In this document: positions 35,820-46,210 of the stretch, in pieces
Numbering within the stretch: the first letter of the stretch is position 1
Layout: every line of letters starts with the position of its first letter
Assembly: GCF_004337445.1 (NCBI RefSeq)
Contig: NZ_SJZB01000007.1
Location: 1 to 46,210 of the forward strand
Origin: Parasulfuritortus cantonensis
GTDB taxonomy: Bacteria > Pseudomonadota > Gammaproteobacteria > Burkholderiales > Thiobacillaceae
Length of the DNA: 46,210 bases
Reading direction: 5' to 3'
Notes under the pieces: model-generated
What the model saw: the letters and a program-made list of their open reading frames with translations, nothing else
Told to the model about the DNA's origin: nothing
The model's database searches: none
Translations under genes and position numbers: made by a program

Positions 35820-38558
35820 CTACGCCAATTTAGCGCGCTGCCCCCGTACCTTGTCCAGCGTGGCCGAAAAATCGGCCAGCCGCTTGCGTTCCTGCTCGAC
35901 CACGGCGGCCGGTGCCTTGTCGACGAAACCGGGGTTGCCCAGCTTCGCCTCGGCCTTCTTGATCTCGCCCTCCAGGCGCGCGATCTCCTTGTCCAGGCGG
36001 GCCCGCTCGGCGGCCGGATCGACCTCGATGTGCAGCATCAGGCGCCAATCGCCCACCACGGCGACCGGGGCCTCGCCCTCGGGCAGCGGCGTCTTCGCCT
36101 GCACCTCGGCCAGGCGGCCGAGCAGTTGCATGTAGGGCGCGTAGACGGCGACCCGCTCGGCGTCGCCCTCGACGTAGAGCGGCACCTTGACCGAGGGGGC
36201 GAGGTTCATCTCGCCGCGCAGGTTGCGGCAGGCGTTGACGAGCGCCTTGAGGCGTTCCATCTCGGCCAGGGCGGCGGCATCGACGCGGCCGGCGTCGGGC
36301 AGCGGATAGGCAGCCAGCATGAGGCTGTCGCCCCGGGCGCCGGCGAGCGGCGCCACCGACTGCCAGAGTTCCTCGGTGATGAACGGGATGACCGGATGGG
36401 CCAGGCGCAGGGTTTCCTCGAGGACCCGCACCAGGGTGCGCCGGGTCGCCCGCTTGGCGGCCTCGGAGCCGTTGCCGATCTGCACCTTGGCGAGCTCGAC
36501 GTACCAGTCGCAATACTCGTCCCAGACGAATTCGTAGATGGCGCGGGCGACCTGGTCGAAGCGGTACTGCTCGAAGCCGTCGTGCACGGCCGCCTTGGCC
36601 GCCTCCAGGCGCGACAGTATCCAGCGGTCGACGAAACTAAATTCGAGTGGCAACGCCTCATCAACCCCAGCGTCCTGGCCGTCGCAGTTCATGAGCACGA
36701 AGCGGGTGGCGTTCCACAGCTTGTTGCAGAAATTGCGGTAGCCCTCGCAGCGCGCCAGATCGAACTTGATGTCGCGGCCATGGGTGGCCAGGGAGGCGAA
36801 GGTGAAGCGCAGGGCATCGGTACCGAAGCTGGCGATGCCGTCCGGGAATTCCTTGCGCGTGGCCTTCTCGATGCCCTCGGCCTGCTTCGGGTTCATGAGG
36901 CCGAAGGTGCGCTTCTTGACCAGGTCGTCGAGGGCGATGCCGTCGATCAGGTCGATCGGGTCGAGCACGTTGCCCTTCGACTTGGACATCTTGTTGCCGT
37001 GCGAGTCGCGCACCAGGCCGGTGACGTAGACCTCCTTGAACGGCACCTTGCCGGTGAAGTGCAAGGTCATCATGACCATGCGGGCGACCCAGAAGAAGAT
37101 GATGTCGAAGCCGGTCACCAGCACCGAGGTGGGCAGGTAGTTCTTCAGCTCGGCGGTGTCGTCCGGCCAGCCCAGGGTGGAGAACGGCCACAGGGCCGAG
37201 GAGAACCAGGTGTCGAGCACGTCCTCGTCGCGGGTCAGCGTGCGGCCGCCCGCCTGGGCCGTCGCCTCCGCCTCGGTCGCGGCGACGTAGACGTTGCCGG
37301 AGTCGTCGTACCAGGCCGGAATGCGGTGGCCCCACCAGAGCTGGCGCGAGATGCACCAGTCCTGGATGTTCTCCAGCCACTGCCGGTAGGTCGTGGTCCA
37401 GTTCTCGGGCACGAACCGGAGTTCGCCGCTGTCGACCACCTTGAGCGCGTCGCGGGCCAGCCCGGCCATGCTCATGAACCACTGGTCGGTGAGCATCGGC
37501 TCGATCACCGAGTGGGTGCGGTCGCCGCGCGGGATCATCAGCTTGTGCGGCTTGGCCGAGACCAGCAGGCCCTTGGCCTGGAGCTCGTCGAGGATCTTCT
37601 GGCGCGCCACGTAGCGGTCCAGGCCCTGGTACTCCGCCGGCGCGAACTCGTTCATCCGGGCGTCCAGGGTGAGGACGTTGATGGCCGCCAGGTTGTGGCG
37701 CTGGCCGACCTGCCAGTCGTTGAAGTCGTGCGCCGGGGTGATCTTGACGACCCCGGTGCCGAACTCGCGGTCGACGTAGTCGTCGGCGATGATCGGGATG
37801 CTGCGTTCCGCCACCGGCAGGCGCACGCGCTTGCCGACCAGATGGAGGTAGCGCTCATCCTCCGGGTTGACCGCCACGGCGGTGTCGCCCAGCAGGGTCT
37901 CCGGCCGGGTGGTGGCGACGGTGAGGACGCCGCTGCCGTCCTCCAGGGGATAATCGATCTCCCAGATGAAGCCGTCCTCCTCGGTGTTCACCACCTCCAG
38001 GTCGGACACCGCGGTCTGCAGGACCGGGTCCCAGTTGACCAGGCGCTTGCCGCGGTAGATCAGGCCTTCTTGGTAAAGCTTGACGAAGACTTCGGTGACC
38101 GCGCGAGAGAGACCGTCGTCCATGGTGAAGCGTTCGCGCTCCCAGGCCGGCGAGGTGCCCAGGCGGCGCATCTGCCGGGTGATCGTGGAACCGGAGTGCT
38201 CCTTCCATTCCCACACCTTGTCGAGGAAGCGGTCACGGCCGAGGTCGTGGCGCGACACCTTCTGGGCGTCCAGCTGGCGCTCGACGACGATCTGGGTGGC
38301 GATGCCGGCGTGGTCGGTGCCCGGCTGCCACAGGGTGTTGTCGCCGAGCATGCGGTGGTAGCGGGTCAGGGCGTCCATGAGGCCGTGCTGGAAGGCATGG
38401 CCCATGTGCAGGGTGCCGGTGACGTTGGGCGGCGGCAGCAGGATGCAGTAGTGGTCGCGGCCGGGGACCTCGCCCATCTTGAAGTAGCCTGCGGATTCCC
38501 AGCGGGCATACCAGCGTTTCTCGATGTCGTGCGGCTCGAATGATTTGGCGAGTTCCAT
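35820..38558 (-). CDS. valS: Valyl-tRNA synthetase
   Basis: Charges tRNA-Val. The 912-residue class Ia enzyme has the HIGH-type motif in [18 protein letters not shown], a long editing insert (about 195-330), the KMSKS loop in [13 protein letters not shown], an anticodon-binding helical domain, and a C-terminal coiled coil (about 845-910, [20 protein letters not shown]). It is complete. holC lies upstream on the same strand, as in E. coli. Confidence 0.97.
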   Translation of the reverse strand: MELAKSFEPHDIEKRWYARWESAGYFKMGEVPGRDHYCILLPPPNVTGTLHMGHAFQHGLMDALTRYHRMLGDNTLWQPGTDHAGIATQIVVERQLDAQKVSRHDLGRDRFLDKVWEWKEHSGSTITRQMRRLGTSPAWERERFTMDDGLSRAVTEVFVKLYQEGLIYRGKRLVNWDPVLQTAVSDLEVVNTEEDGFIWEIDYPLEDGSGVLTVATTRPETLLGDTAVAVNPEDERYLHLVGKRVRLPVAERSIPIIADDYVDREFGTGVVKITPAHDFNDWQVGQRHNLAAINVLTLDARMNEFAPAEYQGLDRYVARQKILDELQAKGLLVSAKPHKLMIPRGDRTHSVIEPMLTDQWFMSMAGLARDALKVVDSGELRFVPENWTTTYRQWLENIQDWCISRQLWWGHRIPAWYDDSGNVYVAATEAEATAQAGGRTLTRDEDVLDTWFSSALWPFSTLGWPDDTAELKNYLPTSVLVTGFDIIFFWVARMVMMTLHFTGKVPFKEVYVTGLVRDSHGNKMSKSKGNVLDPIDLIDGIALDDLVKKRTFGLMNPKQAEGIEKATRKEFPDGIASFGTDALRFTFASLATHGRDIKFDLARCEGYRNFCNKLWNATRFVLMNCDGQDAGVDEALPLEFSFVDRWILSRLEAAKAAVHDGFEQYRFDQVARAIYEFVWDEYCDWYVELAKVQIGNGSEAAKRATRRTLVRVLEETLRLAHPVIPFITEELWQSVAPLAGARGDSLMLAAYPLPDAGRVDAAALAEMERLKALVNACRNLRGEMNLAPSVKVPLYVEGDAERVAVYAPYMQLLGRLAEVQAKTPLPEGEAPVAVVGDWRLMLHIEVDPAAERARLDKEIARLEGEIKKAEAKLGNPGFVDKAPAAVVEQERKRLADFSATLDKVRGQRAKLA

Positions 38559-38634
38559 GATGGCGTAAAGGCGCCGGCGGCGCGGTCGAACAAAGAGGGG
38601 AATTATAGCCGGGCCGGGCGGCCCGATCAGCAGG

Positions 38635-39009
38635 TCAGCGCGGTCCGCCGCGCCGGTCGAGCTCTTCCTGGACGACCCGGCGCACCAGGGCCTCGATGCG
38701 CAGCTGCTGGCGGATGAACAGTTCCGACAGGCGCGCCTCCAGGGCCGCCGCCAGGCGGTCGATGTCGACCTCGGACAACTGCCCCGCGGTCATCTCGGGC
38801 GCGGCCACCTGGGGCATGGTATCGCCGGGCAGCGACATGGCGTCGGGCACCGGCAGCACCGTGTCGGGCGCCGGCTCCTCGGGCGTCTCGTCGACCACCT
38901 CGGTGAGCAACGGGAACTCCTCGTCCAGCCGGGCCACGCCGCCGAAGCCGGCCCGCTTGCCGAGCATGGCGTCGATCTTGCCGAAGATATCGTTCTGTTC
39001 GTCCGCCAT
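38635..39009 (-). CDS. Small acidic protein between holC and valS
   Basis: A 124-residue soluble protein. The N-terminal [21 protein letters not shown] and middle are acidic and Pro-rich; the C-terminal third (about 78-122) is a likely amphipathic helix or coiled coil ([20 protein letters not shown]). It starts two bases after the holC stop codon with an AGGAGG-type site. Proteins of this kind occur beside holC in betaproteobacteria, but I know of no assigned function. Confidence 0.7.
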   Translation of the reverse strand: MADEQNDIFGKIDAMLGKRAGFGGVARLDEEFPLLTEVVDETPEEPAPDTVLPVPDAMSLPGDTMPQVAAPEMTAGQLSEVDIDRLAAALEARLSELFIRQQLRIEALVRRVVQEELDRRGGPR

Positions 39010-39011
39010 GG

Positions 39012-39434
39012 TCACCTCCTTGCCAGGTCGTGGTTCTCGATCGCGTAACCGCGATCCCGGTAGAAACGATAGCGCTCGCGCGCCGGATCGCGGTCGGCCG
39101 GGTCGGTGCTGACCACCTCGAGCAGGCGCTCGAAGCGGCTGAAGCAGGTCGGACAGGCGTTGTCCAGGTTGATCAGGACGTCGTGCGAGGCCAGGGCCGC
39201 GGGATCGGTGCCGATCAGGAGCGGGGTTTCCGCGGCCAGCGGGTGGCCGCAACGGACGTGCGGCAGGAAGGACAACTTGTCCTGGGTCCAGAGGCCGCTG
39301 TCAAGCTCGGCCGCCAGGGCCGGGTCGGATACGTACAGCAACGCCCGCTGGCCCGACTGCAGCACCTTGGCGGCCAGGCGCCGGGCTACCTCGATGCGGT
39401 CGTGGGCGTTGAAGTAGAAGTCGACCCGGGTCAT
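39012..39434 (-). CDS. holC: DNA polymerase III chi subunit HolC
   Basis: Clamp-loader accessory subunit that contacts single-strand binding protein. The 140-residue protein begins [26 protein letters not shown] and has [28 protein letters not shown] and [21 protein letters not shown], which match the HolC fold. It lies directly downstream of sucD, before the acidic protein and valS. Confidence 0.93.
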   Translation of the reverse strand: MTRVDFYFNAHDRIEVARRLAAKVLQSGQRALLYVSDPALAAELDSGLWTQDKLSFLPHVRCGHPLAAETPLLIGTDPAALASHDVLINLDNACPTCFSRFERLLEVVSTDPADRDPARERYRFYRDRGYAIENHDLARR

Positions 39435-39438
39435 CGGC

Positions 39439-40314
39439 TCACTTGGCGGCGATGGCCGCCTTGACCGCCTCGCCCATGCCGGCCGGGCTCTTGGCCACCG
39501 TCACGCCGGCCTTCTCCAGGGCGGCGATCTTGTCCTCGGCCTTGCCCGAGCCGCCGGCGATGATCGCCCCGGCGTGGCCCATGCGCTTGCCCTTGGGCGC
39601 GGTCAGGCCGGCGATGTAGGCCGCAACGGGCTTCGTGACATGGGCCTGGATGTACTCGGCCGCGGCCTCCTCGGCCGTACCGCCGATCTCGCCGACCATG
39701 ATGATGGCTTCCGTCTGCGGGTCGGCCTGGAACAGCGCCAGGCAGTCGATGAAGTCGAGGCCCTTGATGGGATCGCCGCCGATGCCGACGCAGGTCGACT
39801 GGCCCAGTCCGTTCTGCGTGGTCTGCCAGACCGCCTCGTAGGTCAGGGTGCCGGAGCGGGAAACGATGCCGACCTTGCCCGGCCGGTGGATGAAGCCGGG
39901 CATGATGCCGATCTTGCACTCGCCGGGGGTGATCAGGCCGGGGCAGTTCGGGCCGATGAGGTTCGCCCCGTTGGCGCGGATGGCGGCCTTGACGCTGATC
40001 ATGTCGCGCACGGGTATCCCCTCGGTGATGCAGGCGATGACCCGGATGCCGGCCTCGGCCGCTTCCAGGATACCGTCGGCGGCGAACGGCGCCGGGACGT
40101 AGATCATGGTGGCGTCGGCGCCGGTCTCGCGCACGGCGTCCTTGACGGTGTTGAACACCGGCAGGTCGAGGTGGCGCTGGCCGCCCTTGCCCGGCGTGAC
40201 GCCGCCGACCATCCGGGTGCCGTAGGCGATGGCCTGTTCGGAATGGAAGGTGCCCTGCTTGCCGGTGAAGCCCTGGCAGATGACCTTGGTGTGCTTGTCG
40301 ATCAGGATGCTCAT
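39439..40314 (-). CDS. sucD: Succinyl-CoA synthetase alpha subunit SucD
   Basis: Binds CoA and carries the phosphohistidine in the reversible conversion of succinyl-CoA to succinate with NTP formation. The 291-residue protein has the CoA-binding start ([19 protein letters not shown]) and the active-site histidine in [13 protein letters not shown]. Its ATG overlaps the stop of the 37-codon frame upstream, which in turn overlaps the end of sucC. Confidence 0.97.
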   Translation of the reverse strand: MSILIDKHTKVICQGFTGKQGTFHSEQAIAYGTRMVGGVTPGKGGQRHLDLPVFNTVKDAVRETGADATMIYVPAPFAADGILEAAEAGIRVIACITEGIPVRDMISVKAAIRANGANLIGPNCPGLITPGECKIGIMPGFIHRPGKVGIVSRSGTLTYEAVWQTTQNGLGQSTCVGIGGDPIKGLDFIDCLALFQADPQTEAIIMVGEIGGTAEEAAAEYIQAHVTKPVAAYIAGLTAPKGKRMGHAGAIIAGGSGKAEDKIAALEKAGVTVAKSPAGMGEAVKAAIAAK

Positions 40315-40420
40315 TGCACCGCCTCTTCAAAACAGATTCTGGAAAGCAATGCGTAGCGCGTCGGCGGCTGGCGGCACTCGCGGCCAGTCGCATCCCGCAA
40401 GCGGGAGCCCTGCTCCTTGC

Positions 40421-40424
<4 letters not shown>
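40311..40424 (-). CDS. 37-residue reading frame between sucC and sucD
   Basis: The frame begins with an ATG overlapping the sucC stop (ATGA) and ends with a TGA overlapping the sucD ATG (ATGA), so it exactly fills the gap. The product starts [17 protein letters not shown], is basic in its first two thirds, has two cysteines, and ends CFEEAVQ. A small CCCGC/GCGGG hairpin lies in its 5' part. GAGGCGG inside its end would serve as the sucD ribosome-binding site. sucC and sucD are normally adjacent, so this is either a real small protein or an inserted sequence kept in frame. Confidence 0.5.
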
Positions 40425-42342
<1,918 letters not shown>

Positions 42343-42344
42343 CC

Positions 42345-43043
42345 ATGAGCGAGCAAGGCAACGAGGCACGCCGTTTCACGCGCGGCCACACCAGCGGGGT
42401 GCTGTCGACCCTTTCCAAGCGCCTGGACGGCTTCCCGTTCGGCTCGGTATCGCCCTTCATCCTGGACCACGCCGGCCGGCCGGTGATCCTGATCTCCGAC
42501 ATCGCCGAACATACCAAGAACATCGTCGCCGACGCGCGCGTCTCCATGATCGTCCAGCCCTACGCCGCCGACATGCAGGTGACCGGCCGGGTCACCGTGG
42601 TCGGGCGTGCCGAACGCCTGCCCGACAAGGACGAACTGGGACCGCGCTACCTGCGCTACTTCCCGCAGGCGGAAGGCTATTTCGCCATGCACGACTTCAA
42701 TTTCTACCGCATCGAACCGGTCCGGGTACGCTGGATCGGCGGTTTCGGACACATCTTCTGGATCGAGCCGGAGGCCTACCTGGCCGCCGCGGGCACCCTT
42801 GCGGAGGCGGAGGGCGGCATCCTGGCGCACATGAACGCCGACCACGCCGACAATCTGCGTGCCTATTGCCGGCACGTGCATCAGGTCGAGGCGGCCGAGG
42901 CCGCCATGATCGGCATCGATCCGGATGGCTTCGACGTGCGCGCCGACGGCCGCCTGCTGCGCTTCCCGTTCGCCGAACCGGTACTGGACGCGCAATCGGC
43001 GCGCGCGGCACTGGTCGAATTGGCCCGGCAATGCCGAGCCTGA
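42345..43043 (+). CDS. HugZ-like protein: split-barrel flavin/haem domain with DUF2470
   Basis: A 232-residue protein. Residues about 10-150 form the pyridoxamine 5'-phosphate oxidase-like split barrel (GVLSTLSKRLDGFPFGSVSPF, RVSMIVQP, GRVTVVGRAERL). Residues about 155-230 carry the DUF2470 motif (ILAHMNADHADNLRAYC). Relatives include the haem-degrading HugZ, but haem, flavin or no cofactor is possible. It starts two bases after the wrbA-like gene and overlaps the next. Confidence 0.85.
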   Translation: MSEQGNEARRFTRGHTSGVLSTLSKRLDGFPFGSVSPFILDHAGRPVILISDIAEHTKNIVADARVSMIVQPYAADMQVTGRVTVVGRAERLPDKDELGPRYLRYFPQAEGYFAMHDFNFYRIEPVRVRWIGGFGHIFWIEPEAYLAAAGTLAEAEGGILAHMNADHADNLRAYCRHVHQVEAAEAAMIGIDPDGFDVRADGRLLRFPFAEPVLDAQSARAALVELARQCRA

Positions 43044-43384
43044 ACCCGGCCCGCCTTTCGGGCATCGCCGCCGCCAGCCTGATCGCCCTGATCCTGCTCG
43101 GCCTGGCCTGGGAACTCTGGCTGGCACCGCTGCGCCCGGGCGGTTCCTGGCTGGTGCTCAAAGTCGTGCCCCTGCTGTTTCCGCTCTTCGGCATCCTGCA
43201 CGGGCGTCTGCGCGCCTACCGCTGGACCAGCCTGCTGGTCTGGCCGTATTTCGCCGAAGGCGTCATGCGCGCGATGACCGAGCCGGCGCCGTCGGCCATC
43301 CTGGCCGGGATCGAAATCGCGCTCTCGCTGTCCCTCTTCTTGTCCGCCGCCTTTTTCGCCCGGGTCCGCAGCCGCTCCGCTTGA
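43031..43384 (+). CDS. DUF2069 membrane protein
   Basis: A 117-residue protein with four helices (about 8-27, 38-56, 65-82 and 89-110). VLKVVPLLFPLFGILHGRLRAYRW and LLVWPYFAEGVMRAM are typical of DUF2069, a family often placed after wrbA. It overlaps the HugZ-like gene by 13 bases. Function unknown. Confidence 0.85.
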   Translation: MPSLNPARLSGIAAASLIALILLGLAWELWLAPLRPGGSWLVLKVVPLLFPLFGILHGRLRAYRWTSLLVWPYFAEGVMRAMTEPAPSAILAGIEIALSLSLFLSAAFFARVRSRSA

Positions 43385-43394
43385 CGCAGGTCAA
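43381..43394 (+). promoter_or_regulatory. FNR/CRP-like palindrome
   Basis: TTGAC and GTCAA are arranged as a perfect inverted repeat around four bases, close to the FNR-family box (TTGAT-N4-ATCAA). It is centred about 65-70 bases before the predicted start of the cytochrome transcript, a usual activator position, and overlaps the DUF2069 stop codon. Confidence 0.4.
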
Positions 43395-43420
43395 AGCGGG
43401 GCGCTTTTCGTCGGTCTAAA

Positions 43421-43449
43421 TTGACGACATTAGTGTCCGCTTATATACT
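43421..43449 (+). promoter_or_regulatory. Promoter of the cytochrome pair
   Basis: TTGACG (43421-43426) and TATACT (43444-43449) with a 17-base spacer, a strong sigma-70-type promoter. The leader to the first gene is about 40 bases, with CAGGAG as the ribosome-binding site. Confidence 0.75.
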
Positions 43450-43494
43450 CGCGCCCGTTCAATATCTGCCCAGTTTCAATCTCAGGAGTTTTTC

Positions 43495-44268
43495 ATGACC
43501 AAGGTGAGTTACGTCCATTTCAAGTTTCTTCCGCTTTCAGTGCGGGTTCTGTTCAGCATGGTCCTGCTGGTGTTCGGCCTCGGCTACTGCATGGCCATGG
43601 TCCAGGTCTGGGAATCCCACGCCGGCAAGGACGGCAACCCGATGCTGTCCGCCAAGGACCTGATGATCTCGTATAGCGGCAATCCGGAAGGGACCCGCCT
43701 GGAAACCGCCCTGCGCGGCCCGATGGCCGACATGCTGGACGCCGAGAACAAGCAGAAGATCTTCGCCTGGCTGCACGCCAAGGCCCCCCAGGACCAATTC
43801 GACAGCACCATCGGCCCGATCCTGCAGGAACACTGCGTGGCCTGCCACAACCCCTCGGCCAACCCCAACCTGCCCAACCTGACCAACTTTGACGGCGTCT
43901 CCAAGGTGGCGGCCGCCGACACCGGCATGACCATCGCCACGCTGGTCCGGGTTTCCCACATCCACCTGTTCTCGATCACCTTCATCTTCTTCATCACCGG
44001 CTACATCTTCACCCACTCGTACATCCGTCCGGCCTGGTTCAAGTGCGTGGTGCTGGCGACGCCGTTCCTGTCCCTGATCGTGGACGTCGCGGCCTGGTAC
44101 CTGACCAAGCTGTGGACCGGCTTCGCCTGGGCCGTGATCATCGGCGGCGCGCTGTACGGCATCTGCTTCACCATCATGTGGTTCACCTCCATGTACCAGA
44201 TGTGGCTCTACAAGCCGTCCCAGGATCTCATCGATGCCCAGGGTCGCCTGCCCTCCGTTTCCGCCTGA
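43495..44268 (+). CDS. Membrane protein with one haem c site
   Basis: A 257-residue protein. One helix near the start (17-38) precedes a periplasmic domain with a single CVACH site (114-118, LQEHCVACHNPSANPN). Three further helices follow (about 150-172, 183-205 and 211-232), the first with HIHLFS and HSYI histidines that could ligate another haem. It precedes a four-haem lipoprotein under one promoter, so the two probably exchange electrons at the inner membrane. I know the pattern from sulfur- and iron-oxidising proteobacteria, but no established function. Confidence 0.7.
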   Translation: MTKVSYVHFKFLPLSVRVLFSMVLLVFGLGYCMAMVQVWESHAGKDGNPMLSAKDLMISYSGNPEGTRLETALRGPMADMLDAENKQKIFAWLHAKAPQDQFDSTIGPILQEHCVACHNPSANPNLPNLTNFDGVSKVAAADTGMTIATLVRVSHIHLFSITFIFFITGYIFTHSYIRPAWFKCVVLATPFLSLIVDVAAWYLTKLWTGFAWAVIIGGALYGICFTIMWFTSMYQMWLYKPSQDLIDAQGRLPSVSA

Positions 44269-44341
44269 CCGCCGAGGCACATAGCGGGCCCCTCGGGGCT
44301 CGCTTCCTCGAAAACCGATTTCTGTCGACGAGGTAATAACA

Positions 44342-45478
44342 ATGAAAAAATATGTCCCATCCCTGTTGGTCCTCGCCCTCCTGGCCGCCGGCTGCGGCAA
44401 GGAGCCCACTGCCACCGCACCCGCGGCCGCCCAGCCTGCCGGTGACATCGCCGCCGGCAAGGCCGTCGCGGAAAGCAAGTGCGTCAGCTGCCACGGCCTC
44501 GACGGCAAGGGCACCGGCCCCGACATCCCGAACCTGGGTGGCCAGAAGGTCGCCTATCTGCTCAACGCGCTGAACGGCTACCGTACCGGCACCCGCCAGC
44601 ACGCCGCCCTGCAGCAGTTGTCCTCCGAACTCACGGAGGCCGACGTCAACAACATCGCCGCCTACTACGCCAGCCAGAAGGCGGCCGGGGCGGCGGCCGC
44701 CGCCGGTGTCGCCGACACCGTGGCGGCCGGCAAGGCGGCCGCCACGGTGTGCGCCGCCTGCCACGGCAGCGACGGCAACAGCAAGGTCCCGGGCACCCCC
44801 AGCCTGGCCGGCCAGCATCCGGGCTACCTGCTCAGCGCCATGCAGGCCTACAAGGCCGGCAGCCGCAAGGATGCCACCATGTCCGGGCAGGTCGCCAAGC
44901 TCGACCAGGTCACCATGGAGAACATCGCCGCCTACTTTGCCGCCCAGACCCCGGTCGAACGCGACAAGTCGTCTGCCGGCGACGCCAAGGCCGGCGAACC
45001 GCTGTCCGGCAAGTGCGGCGGCTGCCACGGCCAGCAAGGCCACAGCGCCGACGAGAAGACGCCGAGCCTGGCCGGCCAGGATGCCCAATACCTGGTCAAG
45101 ACCATGAAGAACTATCGCGACGGCGGCCGTGCCCATGCCGAGATGAAGAGCATGCTCGCGGGCGTGAAGGACCAGGACCTGGCGCACGTCGCCGCGTTCT
45201 ACGTCGCCCAGGCGCCCAAGGCCGCGGGCGTGGCGAAGCCGACCGCCGGCCAGCAATGGGCGGAACGCTGCGACAAGTGCCATGGCGCCGCCGTCGACAA
45301 CCCGGAAATGGTCACGCCGCACCTGGAAGGGCAGCCGGTCGCCTACCTGGTCAAGGCGCTCAAGGACTACCGCGAAGGCAAGCGGGTCCAGTCGGCCATG
45401 CACGCCATGGGCGCCCCCCTGTCCGACGCCGACATCCAGGCCATCGCCGAGTACTACGCCGGCCAGCAGCCGAAGTAA
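44342..45478 (+). CDS. Four-domain cytochrome c553-type lipoprotein
   Basis: A 378-residue protein with a lipobox signal (LLAAGC, Cys18), so it should be lipid-anchored facing the periplasm. Four repeated class I cytochrome c domains of the c553/c4 type follow, with haem sites CVSCH (47-51), CAACH (137-141), CGGCH (225-229) and CDKCH (310-314), each followed by a methionine-bearing segment. Linkers are Ala-rich. The repeats suggest internal duplication to make a short electron wire. It follows the haem membrane protein and is closed by a terminator. Confidence 0.88.
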   Translation: MKKYVPSLLVLALLAAGCGKEPTATAPAAAQPAGDIAAGKAVAESKCVSCHGLDGKGTGPDIPNLGGQKVAYLLNALNGYRTGTRQHAALQQLSSELTEADVNNIAAYYASQKAAGAAAAAGVADTVAAGKAAATVCAACHGSDGNSKVPGTPSLAGQHPGYLLSAMQAYKAGSRKDATMSGQVAKLDQVTMENIAAYFAAQTPVERDKSSAGDAKAGEPLSGKCGGCHGQQGHSADEKTPSLAGQDAQYLVKTMKNYRDGGRAHAEMKSMLAGVKDQDLAHVAAFYVAQAPKAAGVAKPTAGQQWAERCDKCHGAAVDNPEMVTPHLEGQPVAYLVKALKDYREGKRVQSAMHAMGAPLSDADIQAIAEYYAGQQPK

Positions 45479-45497
45479 GTCGCCATCGGCACTGGAC

Positions 45498-45527
45498 ACG
45501 GGCAGCCCAGGCTGCCCGTTTTCTTTT
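45498..45527 (+). terminator. Intrinsic terminator after the four-haem cytochrome
   Basis: ACGGGCAGC and GCTGCCCGT form a strong stem with a tight loop, followed by a T-rich run (TTTTCTTTT). It lies 20 bases after the stop codon. Confidence 0.85.
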
Positions 45528-45550
45528 GGCCGGCCGCCACGGCGGGCCTG

Positions 45551-45580
45551 TTGACAGCTTTTTTACTCGGGTATTACAGT
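45551..45580 (+). promoter_or_regulatory. Promoter before the 58-residue membrane peptide
   Basis: A perfect TTGACA at 45551-45556 with TACAGT 18 bases on (45575-45580); TATTAC at a 15-base spacing is the alternative. The leader to the small gene would be about 110 bases. Confidence 0.55.
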
Positions 45581-45695
45581 CCGGCCAAACTCAGTAGAAG
45601 TACGCTGCCCAGCAAGCCATTGCATGATCGACCGGGCGGCGCATGTCGCAGGCAACCGACCAACAAGCCAGGCACATGAGGAGAGGAACGCGATC

Positions 45696-45872
45696 ATGGA
45701 AAGCATGTTCTACGAAGTGAAACCCTACCTGTTGCTGGGTGTGGGCGGCTCCCAGATGTTCTACGAGGCATCGGTCATCGGCCTAATGTGCGCGTTCGTC
45801 CTGGGCGCCCTCGGTGGGCTCATCCTGGGCATGCGCCTGACGGCCCGGCGCCGGGTACGCCGGTACTCGTAG
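45696..45872 (+). CDS. 58-residue single-span membrane peptide
   Basis: The product starts MESMFYEVKPYLLLGVGG, has a glycine-rich hydrophobic helix (about 29-47), and a very basic end (RLTARRRVRRYS), giving a cytoplasmic C-terminus. GAGGAGAGGA lies a little upstream of the ATG and a consensus promoter further up. The last 53 bases overlap the convergent CobW-type gene. No family recognised. Confidence 0.6.
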   Translation: MESMFYEVKPYLLLGVGGSQMFYEASVIGLMCAFVLGALGGLILGMRLTARRRVRRYS

Positions 45873-46210
45873 CGTCCTGGCCGACGGCGCGGGCGAAGCG
45901 GGAACGGATATCCGCGTCGTCCAGGCGGCGCCCGATGATGACGATCAGGCACTCCGGGCACTCCCCCTCCGCCCAGGGCCGGCCGTAGTCGAACCCGGTG
46001 ATGCGGTGCACGCCCTGGAAGATCAGGCGCTCGTCCCTGTCCGCGATGGCCAGGATGCCCTTGTAGCGCAGCATGTCGTTGCCGTAGGCCTCGAGCAGGC
46101 CTTCCACGAAGTCGCCGATCCGGCCCAGATCGACCCGGCCGGGGTGCCGCAGCACGAGCGAGGATACGTCGTCGTCCCAGGACACCTCCCTGGTCCCGCC
46201 GGTGCCGCGG
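45820..46210 (-). CDS. CobW/COG0523-type GTPase, C-terminal part (truncated by window edge)
   Basis: The frame stays open to the window edge. The visible 130 or so residues contain the CobW C-terminal domain: FVEGLLEAYGNDMLRYKGILAIADRDERLIFQGVHR, then FDYGRPW and the CPECLIVIIGR segment. This family of metal chaperone GTPases (ZigA, YjiA, nitrile hydratase activator) uses this domain for partner binding. The N-terminal GTPase part lies outside. The end, STGVPGAGPSGACPG, is an unusual tail with a cysteine. Confidence 0.8.
   Translation of the reverse strand, partial: RGTGGTREVSWDDDVSSLVLRHPGRVDLGRIGDFVEGLLEAYGNDMLRYKGILAIADRDERLIFQGVHRITGFDYGRPWAEGECPECLIVIIGRRLDDADIRSRFARAVGQDATSTGVPGAGPSGACPG

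Overview
The window looks like the chromosome of a GC-rich, free-living betaproteobacterium, most plausibly a chemolithotrophic sulfur oxidiser of the Thiobacillus/Sulfuricella kind. This is inferred from gene content, gene order and codon use, not from a marker-gene tree. Evidence includes an isc cluster headed by cysE, the rpoE-rseABC-mucD cluster beside nadB, holC-valS, rplU-rpmA-obgE-proB, several multihaem cytochromes c, and YeeE/YedE sulfur transporters.

Layout. (1) 1-6064, minus strand: cysE-iscR-iscS-iscU-iscA-hscB-hscA, iron-sulfur cluster assembly. IscR-type palindromes lie in front of both cysE and iscR. The gene after hscA is cut by the window edge and does not begin like ferredoxin. 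(2) 6554-12649, minus strand: a tight four-gene module made of an octahaem cytochrome of the tetrathionate reductase (OTR) type, a seven-haem cytochrome c fused to a five-helix cytochrome b domain, and two YeeE/YedE sulfur transporters. The second transporter carries a rhodanese domain without its catalytic cysteine and ends in Gly-Gly-Gly-Cys-Gly, like the sulfur-carrying arm of SoxY. Both flanks are long non-coding stretches, so the module resembles an inserted cassette. (3) 13545-18895, plus strand: three apparently cytosolic proteins, a GH13 debranching-type glucanase, an endonuclease/exonuclease/phosphatase (EEP) protein with two starch-binding-like modules, and a two-HKD phospholipase D superfamily protein. 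This set is the best candidate for an undescribed system. (4) 19137-24629: yajD-like HNH protein, an SDR, then the sigma-E operon (rpoE-rseA-rseB-rseC-mucD-glutaredoxin) with a sigma-E-like promoter. (5) 24640-27367: nadB, then two inverted copies of a dispersed hairpin repeat flanking a frameshifted membrane-protein gene.

(6) 27368-31500: pepA, divergent lptF-lptG (lipopolysaccharide export), and an RDD protein. (7) 31529-34481: rplU-rpmA-obgE-proB with a clear promoter and terminator. (8) 34592-39434: a DUF3617-like protein, two small membrane proteins, valS, a small acidic protein and holC. (9) 39439-41584: sucC and sucD, separated by a 37-codon reading frame whose start and stop both overlap the neighbouring genes. 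(10) 41743-45872: wrbA-like, HugZ-like and DUF2069 genes, then a haem-containing membrane protein and a four-haem lipoprotein cytochrome with their own promoter, and a 58-residue membrane peptide. A CobW-type GTPase enters from the right edge.

No tRNA, rRNA, CRISPR array, complete insertion sequence or prophage was recognised. All comparisons are from memory of protein families; no searches were run.
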